DNA of 64,000 nt from Eubacteriaceae bacterium (GTDB lineage: Bacteria; Bacillota; Clostridia; Lachnospirales; Lachnospiraceae): positions 1-64,000 of the forward strand of contig CAJTCR010000017.1 of the NCBI GenBank assembly GCA_910574915.1, given 5' to 3'. Below are positions 50,762 to 59,712 of this stretch, piece after piece (position 1 is the first letter of the stretch; each line of letters begins with the position of its first letter). Both the position numbers and the translations under genes were made by a program. Below the pieces are notes generated by a model. That model searched no databases, was not told the origin of the DNA, and saw nothing but the letters and a program-made list of their open reading frames with translations.

Positions 50762-52195
50762 TTACTTATCACTTTCGGCCGCCTGCTCCTCCAGCGCCGC
50801 CTTAATCATAATCGCGCATTCCACACGCTTTTTTTGCAGCTCGCAGCCGATCTCATACGTCTCATGGATATCTCCGTGAAAGTTGTATGCATTTGCAGCA
50901 CAGCCTCCGCTGCAATAAAATCTGGCAAAACAATCCCTGCATTTTTCCTTCGCATACACGTTGCAGCCGGAAAACAGTTCACGGGTCTGCGTATTTGTTA
51001 CGCCTTCTGTCACGTTTCCCATTAAAAATTTCTCGTTTCCGACAAACTGGTGACACGGGTACAAGTCGCCCCAAGGCGTGACCGCAAGATATTCTGTGCC
51101 GGAACCGCAGCCCGACAGCCGTTTTGCCACACACGGCCCGCCTTCCAGATCGATCATAAAATGAAAGAACTGAAATCCGCGCCCTTCTTTTTCCCGCCGG
51201 ATCATTTCTTTTGCCAGTGCATCATATTCTGCAAAAAGCTGCGGCAGGTCTTCTTTTCGGATCGCGTAATCGTCCGTTTCCTGCGCCACAACCGGCTCTA
51301 CGGAAATCTGCGTAAACCCAAGGTCTGCTAAGTGCAGCACATCTTTGGAAAAGTCCAGGTTGTGGCGCGTAAACGTCCCCCTGACATAGTAGCGCTGCTG
51401 GTTTCTGCTGTCAGCAAACCTCTGAAACTTCGGCACGATCAAATCATAGCTGCCCGCCCCGCTTCGAAACGGGCGCATATGGTCATTGACTTCTTTTCTG
51501 CCGTCTATGCTGAGCACCACATTTGCCATCTCGCGGTTGGCAAACTCCATAATCTCCTCATTCAGTAAAACACCATTCGTCGTCAGTGTAAAGCGGAAAT
51601 TTTTGTTATGCAGCTTTTCCTGCTGCCTTCCATACGCTACCAGCCGTTTGACAACCTCCAGGTTCAAGGTCGGTTCTCCGCCGAAAAAGTCTACCTCCAG
51701 GTTGCGCCTGCTGCCGGAATTTGCAATTAAAAAATCCAGTGCCGCCCTGCCGACCTCGTAGCTCATCAGCGCCCGTCGCCCGTGATATTCGCCTTCCTCT
51801 GCAAAGCAGTAACGGCAGGCAAGGTTGCAGTCGTGCGCGATATGCAGGCACAGCGCTTTTACAACTGTCTGGCGGTTTTTAAAATCAAAAATAACATCCT
51901 CGTATGCATCCGTGGTAAACAACTGCCCCGCTTCCTTTAGCTGCATCAGCTCCCCGTATGCTTCCGCTATTTCTTCCTGCGGATACTTGTCCTTAAGCCG
52001 CAAGACAAGCTCTTGCAGCAAATCCTGTCCGCCGCACATTTTAAAGCACTGTTCATACAGCGCAAGCACATCATAGACGACGTCATCCACGACATGGACA
52101 GCCCCACTGTTTACATCTAATACGATATTATAGCCATTGTTTTTATATTGATGAACCTGATACTTCAACGTCTGCTTCATCCCCCATCTGAACAT
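50762..52195 (-). CDS. scfB: SCIFF peptide thioether maturase (radical SAM)
   Basis: 477 residues. A RiPP recognition-like N-terminal region precedes the radical SAM core with CNLACRYCFAEEG (CxxxCxxC) at about 133; the SPASM-type C-terminal domain has CGSGTEYLAVTPWGDLYPCH, then CRDCFARFYCSGGC and the final YEIGCEL. It forms thioether cross-links in the six-cysteine SCIFF peptide encoded just upstream. ATG 52195 is chosen because a GGAGG (52246-52250) is brought within 10 bases by a hairpin; an internal ATG at 52180 fits the protein equally but has GGGGG directly against it. Confidence 0.95.
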   Translation of the reverse strand: MFRWGMKQTLKYQVHQYKNNGYNIVLDVNSGAVHVVDDVVYDVLALYEQCFKMCGGQDLLQELVLRLKDKYPQEEIAEAYGELMQLKEAGQLFTTDAYEDVIFDFKNRQTVVKALCLHIAHDCNLACRYCFAEEGEYHGRRALMSYEVGRAALDFLIANSGSRRNLEVDFFGGEPTLNLEVVKRLVAYGRQQEKLHNKNFRFTLTTNGVLLNEEIMEFANREMANVVLSIDGRKEVNDHMRPFRSGAGSYDLIVPKFQRFADSRNQQRYYVRGTFTRHNLDFSKDVLHLADLGFTQISVEPVVAQETDDYAIRKEDLPQLFAEYDALAKEMIRREKEGRGFQFFHFMIDLEGGPCVAKRLSGCGSGTEYLAVTPWGDLYPCHQFVGNEKFLMGNVTEGVTNTQTRELFSGCNVYAKEKCRDCFARFYCSGGCAANAYNFHGDIHETYEIGCELQKKRVECAIMIKAALEEQAAESDK

Positions 52196-52205
52196 AAGAC
52201 GCGCA

Positions 52206-52250
52206 ACTGTCCAAAAATAACTTGTACAAATTATTTTTGGACAGTCCTCC
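52206..52250 (-). promoter_or_regulatory. Hairpin between Shine-Dalgarno and scfB start
   Basis: ACTGTCCAAAAATAA and its mirror TTATTTTTGGACAGT form a perfect 15-bp stem (52206-52220 with 52231-52245). GGAGG (52246-52250) lies directly at its 5' foot and ATG 52195 ten bases past its 3' foot. If folded, the effective SD spacing is about 10 bases; unfolded, it is 50. Confidence 0.7.
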
Positions 52251-52293
52251 TGCTGGTCTTATACTGTAATATTAAAATCCTTACGAATTCTCA

Positions 52294-52322
52294 GAGCGTG
52301 TTTAAACAATTTAAACACGCTC
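52294..52322 (-). promoter_or_regulatory. Hairpin between scfA and scfB
   Basis: GAGCGTGTTTAAA (52294-52306) and TTTAAACACGCTC (52310-52322) make a perfect 13-bp stem with a 3-base loop. No T run follows, so it is more likely an mRNA-stabilising or processing element that sets a high precursor-to-enzyme ratio than a full terminator. Confidence 0.7.
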
Positions 52323-52340
52323 TTTCGCATTTCCGGTATC

Positions 52341-52484
52341 CTATTTGTTCTGCTCGCAGGTCTGGTTGCCTACGGTGCAGGATGTCTTACATGCAGACTG
52401 GCAGGATGTCTGGCATTCGCCGCAGCCGCCTTTTTTTACAGTATTCTGCAATTTTTTGGTATTTAAAGTTTTAATGTGCTTCAT
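52341..52484 (-). CDS. scfA: SCIFF ranthipeptide precursor
   Basis: 47 residues. The head MKHIKTLNTKKLQNTVKKGG is followed by CGECQTSCQSACKTSC and TVGNQTCEQNK, giving the six cysteines (21, 24, 28, 32, 36, 43) of the SCIFF family, six cysteines in forty-five residues. The maturase next to it joins these cysteines to nearby residues as thioethers. The peptide is near-universal in Clostridia and has been linked to population-level regulation. AAAGGAG precedes the ATG; a possible -10 TATACT lies at 52527-52532. Confidence 0.96.
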   Translation of the reverse strand: MKHIKTLNTKKLQNTVKKGGCGECQTSCQSACKTSCTVGNQTCEQNK

Positions 52485-52609
52485 AATACATTCTCCTTTC
52501 TGCTTCCTGACGCTGTGCTATTGGCTAGTATACCACATCTTCTCTCATAAGGAAAGTAATTTTTTATTTTGTGTTGTGTCCCTTTTTTGTTGATTTTGTC
52601 TAAATGTAG

Positions 52610-52981
52610 TTAGCTGAGCATCCCGCCTGCCATCCCTGACAAAATACAAAGGACCGCCGTTGTCAGCATATGTACAAGCTGCCCGTCCAGCCCACGGTTT
52701 ACTGCCAGGTTGCCAAGCAGCAATACCACAAAATAAAATGCGCCGACACACAGCCCCCACAAATATTTTTTGACCTTTTTCTTTTTGCCGATCAAAAATC
52801 CCCCTGCAAAGCAGGATACAATATACGTCGCAATAATCCCGATGCTGACCGCGGCATCCGACATTTCCACGCGCCCTAACAGCGCAGCCAGGACAACGAG
52901 CAATAGCCCTGTAATTACATACATCGCTACCAGGTCTGCCAGTATCGGCATGGCACTGCTTTTTGGATTTCCTTTTTCCAA
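52610..52981 (-). CDS. TIGR04086-like membrane protein
   Basis: 123 residues with four membrane segments (LVAMYVITGLLLVVLAALLG, VSIGIIATYIVSCFAGGFLI, YLWGLCVGAFYFVVLLLGNL, and TTAVLCILSGMAGG). This matches the TIGR04086 family, found next to SCIFF cassettes in Clostridia. Role unknown; an export or immunity function has been suggested only by location. Start is TTG 52981, seven bases after GGAGG. Confidence 0.83.
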   Translation of the reverse strand: MEKGNPKSSAMPILADLVAMYVITGLLLVVLAALLGRVEMSDAAVSIGIIATYIVSCFAGGFLIGKKKKVKKYLWGLCVGAFYFVVLLLGNLAVNRGLDGQLVHMLTTAVLCILSGMAGGMLS

Positions 52982-53063
52982 GTCCTGTCCTCCTCCCTTT
53001 TCTTCCGATGGCTATATTTTATCCTATGCGCATCCGAAAAAAATATGAACGCGATTTTACCCG

Positions 53064-54026
53064 TTACAGCTCCATGCTAAAATGCCACAGCTCCCCTTGT
53101 CTGTGCTCCTTGCCTTGGCACTGTGTAAATCCAAGCTTTTGCGCCACACGCAGCGAACCTTTATTGTTCGGATGGATAAAGCAGTGCAGTTGTTCTATTT
53201 CAAGCTCTTCTTTTGCATACGCCACAATCGACGCGCATACTTCCGTCGCATAGCCCTGCCGCTGATAAGCCGTCCCGATCACATACCCAAGCTCCATACA
53301 AACCTCGCCTTCTACTTCGCGGTGCTCAATGCCGGCGCGCCCAATCAGCGCTCCTGTCTTTGTGTCGCAGACGACCCACATGCCATAGCCGTAATAATAA
53401 TACCGATGGTCAATATAGCTTTCTGTATACAATTCTTCTTTTTCCCGCTCAAACAAAGGCTCTGTATAATCCGTAATCCCCTCCTCCTCATACAATGCAT
53501 ACAGCGCATCCAGATCCTGCACCGTAATCTCGCGTACATACGTCCGCTTCGTATACAGAATAATCCACGGCAGACGGTTCCTGCGCTTTTGCACCCGGTC
53601 TAAAAACTGCACCCCGATCTCTTCAAAGCCGAGCACAACCATGTCTGCCGCTGCGGCTGCCCGGCTGCCGCTTCTTTCATAAAATACCACGCCCATTCCC
53701 GCATTTTTTCGCCTCCCGCTATTGCCATCACTGTCTTTTTTGTTGCCACAATCATATACATACTGTGCCAGCGCTGCATCCTCGGTTACAAGCAGCGCTG
53801 CTTTTTCTGAAATCCCCGCTTCACGCAGCGCCTTTTGGATCCCGTTATATACGCTGTGCGGCTGCTGCGCCGCATTTTGGCGCCTTTTCACCTGAATACG
53901 GCGTATCCTAAAAGCCTGTATCTCTTCCTCCAGCTTTTTTCTCTCGTTTTTATCCAGATCTTCAGCATCCCATACGACTGCCCGCAGTACCAACTGGCGG
54001 CAGATCATTTCCTGCTTTGGTGTCAT
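53064..54026 (-). CDS. GNAT acetyltransferase with N-terminal extension
   Basis: 320 residues. The C-terminal 150 residues are a GNAT domain (TVQDLDALYALYEEEG, ELGYVIGTAYQRQGYATEVC with the acetyl-CoA loop, IHPNNKGSLRVAQKLGF). The first 160 residues are helical and contain a segment (ALLVTEDAALAQYVYDCGNK, later MVVLGFEEIGVQFLDRVQKR) that looks like a HAD-type or receiver-like fold. Acetyl acceptor unknown. AGGAGAT precedes ATG 54026. It is separated from scfA-linked genes by 80 bp. Confidence 0.8.
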   Translation of the reverse strand: MTPKQEMICRQLVLRAVVWDAEDLDKNERKKLEEEIQAFRIRRIQVKRRQNAAQQPHSVYNGIQKALREAGISEKAALLVTEDAALAQYVYDCGNKKDSDGNSGRRKNAGMGVVFYERSGSRAAAAADMVVLGFEEIGVQFLDRVQKRRNRLPWIILYTKRTYVREITVQDLDALYALYEEEGITDYTEPLFEREKEELYTESYIDHRYYYYGYGMWVVCDTKTGALIGRAGIEHREVEGEVCMELGYVIGTAYQRQGYATEVCASIVAYAKEELEIEQLHCFIHPNNKGSLRVAQKLGFTQCQGKEHRQGELWHFSMEL

Positions 54027-54126
54027 ATCTCCTGTCTCCTTCGATTTCTATTTGCCGCCAGATTCCCTGACCGCATATTCTGTCACTCAGTATAACATAT
54101 TTTTTAAATTTCCTCTTTACGATTCC

Positions 54127-54155
54127 TTTACAATCCATTAAAATAGAAGTAGAAT
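54127..54155 (+). promoter_or_regulatory. Promoter of the cyclophilin-cheC unit
   Basis: TTTACA (54127-54132) and TAGAAT (54150-54155) are 17 bp apart, 46 bases upstream of the cyclophilin ATG. Confidence 0.65.
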
Positions 54156-54201
54156 AGAGGTAGAATGTAAAATCAGAATGAAATGCTAAAGGAGAACGGC
54201 T

Positions 54202-54723
54202 ATGGCACAAAATCCAATCGTAACTATTGAAATGGAAAACGGCGATCTTATGAAAGCCGAATTATATCCTGAAATTGCCCCGAATACAGTAAATAATTTT
54301 ATCAGTCTGATCCAAAAGGGATTCTACGACGGCGTAATCTTCCACCGTGTGATCGAAGGCTTTATGCTGCAAGGCGGCGACCCGGAAGGCACCGGTATGG
54401 GTGGCCCGGATTATACAATACGCGGAGAATTTGCACAAAACGGATTTGAAAATCCGCTCAAGCACGAAGAAGGCGTACTGTCAATGGCGCGCACAATGGC
54501 TCCTGATTCCGCCGGCTCCCAGTTTTTTATTATGCACAAAACATCTCCGCACTTAGACGGTGCGTATGCAGCATTTGGCAAAATTACAGAAGGCATGGAT
54601 GTCGTAAATAAAATCGCAGGTGTCCCGACGGATTATAACGACCGTCCGATGGAAACACAGCGTATGAAAAAGGTAACCGTAGACACTTTTGGTATTGACT
54701 ATCCGGCTCCAGAAGTTTTCTGA
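54202..54723 (+). CDS. Cyclophilin-type peptidylprolyl isomerase
   Basis: 173 residues, cytoplasmic (no signal peptide). It catalyses cis-trans isomerisation of prolyl bonds. Motifs: APNTVNNFISLIQKGFYDGV, FHRVIEGFMLQGGDPEGTGM with the catalytic Arg, and SAGSQFFIMHKTSPHLDG. Shine-Dalgarno AAAGGAGAACGG. cheC lies 38 bases downstream in the same direction. Confidence 0.95.
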   Translation: MAQNPIVTIEMENGDLMKAELYPEIAPNTVNNFISLIQKGFYDGVIFHRVIEGFMLQGGDPEGTGMGGPDYTIRGEFAQNGFENPLKHEEGVLSMARTMAPDSAGSQFFIMHKTSPHLDGAYAAFGKITEGMDVVNKIAGVPTDYNDRPMETQRMKKVTVDTFGIDYPAPEVF

Positions 54724-54761
54724 CAAATAACGGCTTTTGCCACAGACAAGAGGAGGAAGTT

Positions 54762-55391
54762 ATGGCTTATTCAAAAATTGATGAATTCAGTTCTATGCAT
54801 CTTGATGTATTAAGGGAAATCGGCAATATCGGCTCCGGCAATGCTGCAACGGCGCTTGCGTCACTGCTGAATACCGTCGTCGATATTGAGGTTCCGGTAA
54901 TCAGCCTGATCAGCTATGCAAAAGTAGCGGATTATCTGGGCGGAAAGGACACAAAAGCGCTTGGCATGACCGTCGGACTAGAAGGCGATATCCACGGCTG
55001 TATGCTAGAAGTCGTGCATCTGGATTTTGCCAAAAAGCTGATTAATACTTTTTATCCAAAGGATATTGCTGACCTGACGATGATCGACGATATGGATATC
55101 TCCGTTGTCCGTGAGATGAGCAATATTACAACTGCCGCCTATGTCAATTCGATTGCTGCCATGACACAGTTGTTTATCAATATCCAGCCGCCAGACAGCT
55201 ATTGTGATAATGTCTCCGCACTTGTTTCCATCCCGGCTGAGAAATTATCCAGAAGCTATGACGAACCGGTACTGTATATCGATGAAAAGCTGCATATCGG
55301 CGATACGGAAATGAACAGCGGGCTGATCCTTGTACTGGATTCACTGTCCATTCAAATTCTTTTCAAAAAACTTGGTATGCCTTATTTATAA
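54762..55391 (+). CDS. cheC: CheC-type chemotaxis phosphatase
   Basis: 209 residues. CheC dephosphorylates CheY-P. Both active-site Glu-Asn helices are intact: LREIGNIGSGNAATALASLL near residue 17 and VREMSNITTAAYVNSIAA near 115, which separates it from CheX or FliY. No other chemotaxis gene lies in the window, so the partner (CheD, CheY) is elsewhere. It is downstream of a cyclophilin gene and ends at a strong terminator. It indicates that the host has or had chemotaxis. Confidence 0.92.
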   Translation: MAYSKIDEFSSMHLDVLREIGNIGSGNAATALASLLNTVVDIEVPVISLISYAKVADYLGGKDTKALGMTVGLEGDIHGCMLEVVHLDFAKKLINTFYPKDIADLTMIDDMDISVVREMSNITTAAYVNSIAAMTQLFINIQPPDSYCDNVSALVSIPAEKLSRSYDEPVLYIDEKLHIGDTEMNSGLILVLDSLSIQILFKKLGMPYL

Positions 55392-55400
55392 ATATGCACA

Positions 55401-55441
55401 AAAATAGCTGTCGTGATTGTTGCTTTCACGACAGCTATTTT
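55401..55441 (+). terminator. Terminator after cheC
   Basis: AAAATAGCTGTCGTGA (55401-55416) pairs with TCACGACAGCTATTTT (55426-55441), followed by more T residues. A strong intrinsic terminator. Confidence 0.88.
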
Positions 55442-55448
55442 TTACTCT

Positions 55449-55574
55449 TTATTCTTCTGCTGCTTCATCGTCTGTGACTGCCGCTACCGTGCCTGCCACT
55501 GAAGCCACTATAGAAATCGCCACTACGATAACCACAAGCAAAATGATCATTGATAAAAACACTACAATCCCCAT
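55449..55574 (-). CDS. Small membrane protein (41 residues)
   Basis: A single hydrophobic helix (GIVVFLSMIILLVVIVVAIS) followed by an alanine-rich stretch and an acidic tail (TDDEAAEE). AGGAGGACAGCATT precedes the ATG. I know no family name. It lies 35 bases downstream of the BspA-type gene at 55610 in the same direction, and 7 bases from the cheC terminator, so it is probably the last gene of that operon. Confidence 0.6.
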   Translation of the reverse strand: MGIVVFLSMIILLVVIVVAISIVASVAGTVAAVTDDEAAEE

Positions 55575-55609
55575 AATGCTGTCCTCCTGCTATTTTTCGA
55601 TAGATTTTG

Positions 55610-57538
55610 TTAAGGCTTTTTCACAACCTTTGCCGTCCGGCTCATGCCGCCGTCTAACAGCAGTGAGCGGTACGTAGAGATCAGCCCTCTCGTTGGAACA
55701 TACACCTTTAAAGAACTCTTTGTCTTTTTAAACGCATAGTTACTGATATTTACCAGGTCTTTTGAATTGATTACTACCTTTGCCAGCTTCGGGCAGTTAT
55801 AAAAGGCATTGTGCTCAATCGACCGGATATATTTGCCTAGGGTTACTTTCTTTATATATTTGTTGCCGCGCAGCGCATTGGCATTGATGCACGTAACCGA
55901 ATACGTACGTCCTCCAAAGGATACGGTGTTAGGTACAACCACATTTGTTACCTGCTTATCTACAAGTCTCATGACACGTACCCTTTTGTCGTTATAGCCC
56001 GAGATTTTATATACAATATTTCCGATTGTAACGAGGTCACCTTTTTTATATGCGCTTGATGAAGATCCGCTCGAACCGTCTGTCATTGAAACAAGCCATA
56101 CCGCATCGACGGTCAGGTCTGCATTGACCCTTTTATAATTTTCTGTCGACCAGGTCAGGCGGTAGCCTTTTCTCGTCCAGTTTGGAGCCGCTGCTTCTGT
56201 ACCTTCTTCAACGCCTGTTACGACCGATTCTTTATTTAATTCACGATCGCGGAACGTTACTGTATACAGCTTTTTCCATACGGTGCTGACCGTCCTGTTT
56301 GAAGTTACGACCGTGCCGGAATTAAAGTTATCTGTCCAGCGCAGCACATATCCGGCGCGCTCCCAGCCTACCGGCGGGTCTACGGTGCCGCCGCTCATTA
56401 CTTTTTTCTCAATCGTCTGCCTTGTCTCTGTATTATAAAATTTTACCGTACATTCTACGCTTCTTGTAATATTGTTTGTAATCGCATACCGCTCTGCCGT
56501 ACTGCCGCCGTCGCAGATAATGCACAGGCCGCTGCCGCAATTTCGAAATACATCTGCCCCGATGCTCGTTACCGAAGTCGGAATGGTCACGTTGCCAAGC
56601 CCGATACAATCATAAAACGCCTTGTCGCCAATGCTTTTTACCGTATTCGGAATCGTAATCGAAGAAAGCCCGCGGCATCCGTAAAATGCTTCGTTACGAA
56701 TCTGCGTCACATTTTCAGGAAACTGTGTCAGCACACCGACCTGCGTCCCTGCCGGGCAGAGCAGCAGCACGTTGCTGCGGTTGCTTTCTTTATAATATAA
56801 GATGCCGTTTTGTACAAAGTATAATGGGTTGTCGCGGATTTTTACCCCTCCGCTCAAGCCGTCCAAAGAGCTGCAATTTGCAAAAGCTCCGCCTTCAATC
56901 CACGAAACAGTCGCGCCGATTTCAACGCTTCTTAAATTGCTGCAATTCATAAACGCTTCGTTCTGTACGGTTTTTACGCCGCCGGTTCCTTTGACCTTTT
57001 CCCCAAGCGTAATCCCGGTCAGGGAGCTGCATCCGTAAAAAGCATGGTACTCAATCTCATCTACTGCAAGATATCCGGTGGACGGACTCGTCTGTCCGTC
57101 TGTGGAAACCGTCTGGATGCTGGAGAGGTTTGTACAGTTGGCAAATGCCTCCTGTCCGATATAGGTGATCGTATCCGGCAGAACAAGCTTTGTCAGAGAA
57201 GTACTCCCATTAAATACGCCGCGCAGTATACCCGCGACACGGACATTGACCTCCCTTTCTTCGCCGTCCCTTTTGTATAAAATCGTATCCGGTATCCGCA
57301 GCTCGCCGTTTTTTATCGCCGCAGAGGTGTATCGTTCTACGTTTGCTACATATCCATTGTTCAAGTCGTCTGAAGCGCCTGTAAACGTATAGGTGATGGC
57401 GCTTCCTGTCGGTGTGTAAGACCCTTCCGGGATCGTAACCGCCCGCACATCATCTCTTTGCAGCATCAGGCAAAAGAACAACGCCAGAAAAAACAGGATT
57501 CCAATCCGCCCAATGCTCATTTTTTTATTGCTTTCCAT
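55610..57538 (-). CDS. BspA-type leucine-rich repeat surface protein (copy 1)
   Basis: 642 residues. A signal sequence (IGILFFLALFFCLMLQ) precedes BspA-type LRR_5 repeats in about 95-360 (LPDTITYIGQEAFANCTNLS, VTQIRNEAFYGCRGLSSITI). Two InlB B-type repeats at about 365-480 contain the VTFRDRELNKESVVTG strand, and a final LRR block closes the protein. Such proteins bind host or environmental ligands. No LPXTG. I take ATG 57538; a TTG at 57553 is also in frame. It is 18 bases downstream of its paralogue. Confidence 0.87.
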   Translation of the reverse strand: MESNKKMSIGRIGILFFLALFFCLMLQRDDVRAVTIPEGSYTPTGSAITYTFTGASDDLNNGYVANVERYTSAAIKNGELRIPDTILYKRDGEEREVNVRVAGILRGVFNGSTSLTKLVLPDTITYIGQEAFANCTNLSSIQTVSTDGQTSPSTGYLAVDEIEYHAFYGCSSLTGITLGEKVKGTGGVKTVQNEAFMNCSNLRSVEIGATVSWIEGGAFANCSSLDGLSGGVKIRDNPLYFVQNGILYYKESNRSNVLLLCPAGTQVGVLTQFPENVTQIRNEAFYGCRGLSSITIPNTVKSIGDKAFYDCIGLGNVTIPTSVTSIGADVFRNCGSGLCIICDGGSTAERYAITNNITRSVECTVKFYNTETRQTIEKKVMSGGTVDPPVGWERAGYVLRWTDNFNSGTVVTSNRTVSTVWKKLYTVTFRDRELNKESVVTGVEEGTEAAAPNWTRKGYRLTWSTENYKRVNADLTVDAVWLVSMTDGSSGSSSSAYKKGDLVTIGNIVYKISGYNDKRVRVMRLVDKQVTNVVVPNTVSFGGRTYSVTCINANALRGNKYIKKVTLGKYIRSIEHNAFYNCPKLAKVVINSKDLVNISNYAFKKTKSSLKVYVPTRGLISTYRSLLLDGGMSRTAKVVKKP

Positions 57539-57556
57539 CCTTGTGTCCCCCAATCC

Positions 57557-59623
57557 TTACAAACGTTTCACCGTCGGTTTTTTTACGCCGGCGTCTTTGA
57601 GCATTTCTTTATATTTTCCAAGCTGTGAGTTATACGTATAAAATACGGCGTTTTTATGAATCCCTGCAAATGCTTTATTATTCATTTTAGAGATTACTTT
57701 GCTCTTTAGCTTGATCTTTTTTAGTTTTTTGCAGTTATTAAAAGACTTTGCGCAGATGCTCTTCACATTTTTGCTGATAATCACGGTTGTGATGCTCTTA
57801 TTGTCCTTTAACGCATTGTTGGAGATCAAAGTCACCCGGTAGCTTACACCTCCTACGGAGATCGTTTCCGGTATTACGACATTGCTCACATCCGCATTTA
57901 CCAGGCCGACAAACTTGACCGTCGGGTTTCCGGCATTTGAGGAGCTGATCAGGTATTTGTTATTGCCTTTTGTAACTTCTGTTCCTTTGTCTCCCGGCTT
58001 TGTCGCATTTGCGCTGATCTTGTCGCCGGTTTTATTGTTGCGCCAGGTCGCACGCACGGTAAAGTCTGACGTTACATAATCGGTAATGTCGGTATCCCAT
58101 TCGAGCGTATAGCCAGCCATCGTCCATGCAGGCGGTACGACAACGTCTCCCTCGTCTACCTGCACAACCTGCGTCCTGCCGTTAAAGCTGTCGATAAACG
58201 TAACGTTAAACAGCTTATCCCATACCTGGTAAACTCTCGTATCCTGCTTGATCGCCGTATAGCTGCCGCTCCAGCTCATACGATAGCCGTCCCTGCCTTC
58301 TACTTTTGGCGGTACCGCGTCTTTGCCTTCCACAATCTCCTGTGCGGAAATCAGGTTCGTATAAGTAGAATTTGTATAAAAGCTGACCGTATACGTACGC
58401 TCTGTCGTAAGGCCGTTTGCCGCTGCATAGACCGACGCCTGGGAACCGTTGTGGCACAGTACGGTCACTTTTGTCCCGGTAAATACTCCGCTGCCGATCG
58501 AAGTCGTACGCATCGGAATCGTGATCTGGCGCAGCGATTCGCACTGTGCAAACGCCTGGTCGCCAAGCGTGGTCACATTGCCCGGCACATCAAACTCTGT
58601 CAGAGACTTACAGCCCTGGAACGCACGGTTGCCGATAATTTTCAAATCTTCGGACAGGTTTACTTTTTTTAAGGATTCACAATACTGGAACGTGCCAGGC
58701 TGAATCGTCGTAATACCCGCCGGAAGCGTTACTTCCGCCAGAGCGGTATCGCCTTTAAACGCTTCTTCACCGATTGACTTAAGCCCTGCCGGCAGAGAAA
58801 TATTCTTTAGTTTTTTACACTCTGTAAACGCGTTGTTGCCGATTTCCTTTACCGTTGCCGGTATCGTGATCGTCTCAAGCGCCGGGGAGCCCCAGAATGC
58901 ACCGTCTTCAATCTCTGTCAGCGTAGAAGAGATCGCATCCGGCACCTTGTACTCCGTCGCCTTGTCCGCAAGCGGGAACTGCACCAGCTTATATTCCCCG
59001 GTGCCGACGCCTGCTGTATAATAATATAACGCATTATCAATGACTTTATACCTCTGGTTGCTGTCTGCCACCTTGATCGAGCTAAGCGCCACACAGTCCG
59101 TAAACGCATACTTGCCGATCGAATCCGTCGTAGACGCAATCTCCACATTTGCCAGGTCATGGCAGGCAAAAAAAGCTCTGTCACCAATCGTACGGATTCC
59201 AAACACTTTCCCTTCCTTGTCTATGCCGCCTGACATCGTTACTTTCTGAATGCCGAGGTTGCCGCTAAACGCGTTGTTGCCGATGGCAACGACTGCATAT
59301 TCTGTCGTCGTGCTGTCCGGCTTCTGCGTAGAACCCCCGGTATTGCCGCTCCCGGTGGAGTTTTCCTGCGTAACGGTAATCTTCGTAGGAATCGCAAGAT
59401 CTTTTACCGACCCGGAATATCCGGTAATCGTCGCTTCCTTGCCGCTTACGGTAAACGTAAAGCCGGTCGCTGTCGTCCTGCCGTCTGTAGACTTATCCTC
59501 CACTTCCGAGCCGGCAGCCTGTGCGGCACCCATAACGACCTGCCTGTCATTATATGGCAGGATCGCAGCCGATGTAAACGTTACGGCTGCCGCAAGTGCC
59601 GCTGCCCATATCCTTTTATTCAT
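57557..59623 (-). CDS. BspA-type leucine-rich repeat surface protein (copy 2)
   Basis: 688 residues with a signal peptide (IWAAALAAAVTFTSAAILPY). LRR_5 repeats cover about 110-410 (ITIPATVKEIGNNAFTECKK, VTLPAGITTIQPGTFQYCES, LSEDLKIIGNRAFQGCKSLT), two InlB B-type repeats follow (VSFYTNSTYTNLISAQEIVE and VTFIDSFNGRTQVVQVDEGD), and a last LRR block. It is the same architecture as the downstream gene, so the two arose by tandem duplication and diverged. AGGGGGACAGAA precedes the ATG. Confidence 0.88.
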   Translation of the reverse strand: MNKRIWAAALAAAVTFTSAAILPYNDRQVVMGAAQAAGSEVEDKSTDGRTTATGFTFTVSGKEATITGYSGSVKDLAIPTKITVTQENSTGSGNTGGSTQKPDSTTTEYAVVAIGNNAFSGNLGIQKVTMSGGIDKEGKVFGIRTIGDRAFFACHDLANVEIASTTDSIGKYAFTDCVALSSIKVADSNQRYKVIDNALYYYTAGVGTGEYKLVQFPLADKATEYKVPDAISSTLTEIEDGAFWGSPALETITIPATVKEIGNNAFTECKKLKNISLPAGLKSIGEEAFKGDTALAEVTLPAGITTIQPGTFQYCESLKKVNLSEDLKIIGNRAFQGCKSLTEFDVPGNVTTLGDQAFAQCESLRQITIPMRTTSIGSGVFTGTKVTVLCHNGSQASVYAAANGLTTERTYTVSFYTNSTYTNLISAQEIVEGKDAVPPKVEGRDGYRMSWSGSYTAIKQDTRVYQVWDKLFNVTFIDSFNGRTQVVQVDEGDVVVPPAWTMAGYTLEWDTDITDYVTSDFTVRATWRNNKTGDKISANATKPGDKGTEVTKGNNKYLISSSNAGNPTVKFVGLVNADVSNVVIPETISVGGVSYRVTLISNNALKDNKSITTVIISKNVKSICAKSFNNCKKLKKIKLKSKVISKMNNKAFAGIHKNAVFYTYNSQLGKYKEMLKDAGVKKPTVKRL

Positions 59624-59712
59624 TTCTGTCCCCCTGTGCTCTGCTTCCGCATTTTTTATTTCACTGTCTTTTGTCTTTTACTTCTGTTTTCGTATTGTTT
59701 TTGTTTTCGTTT

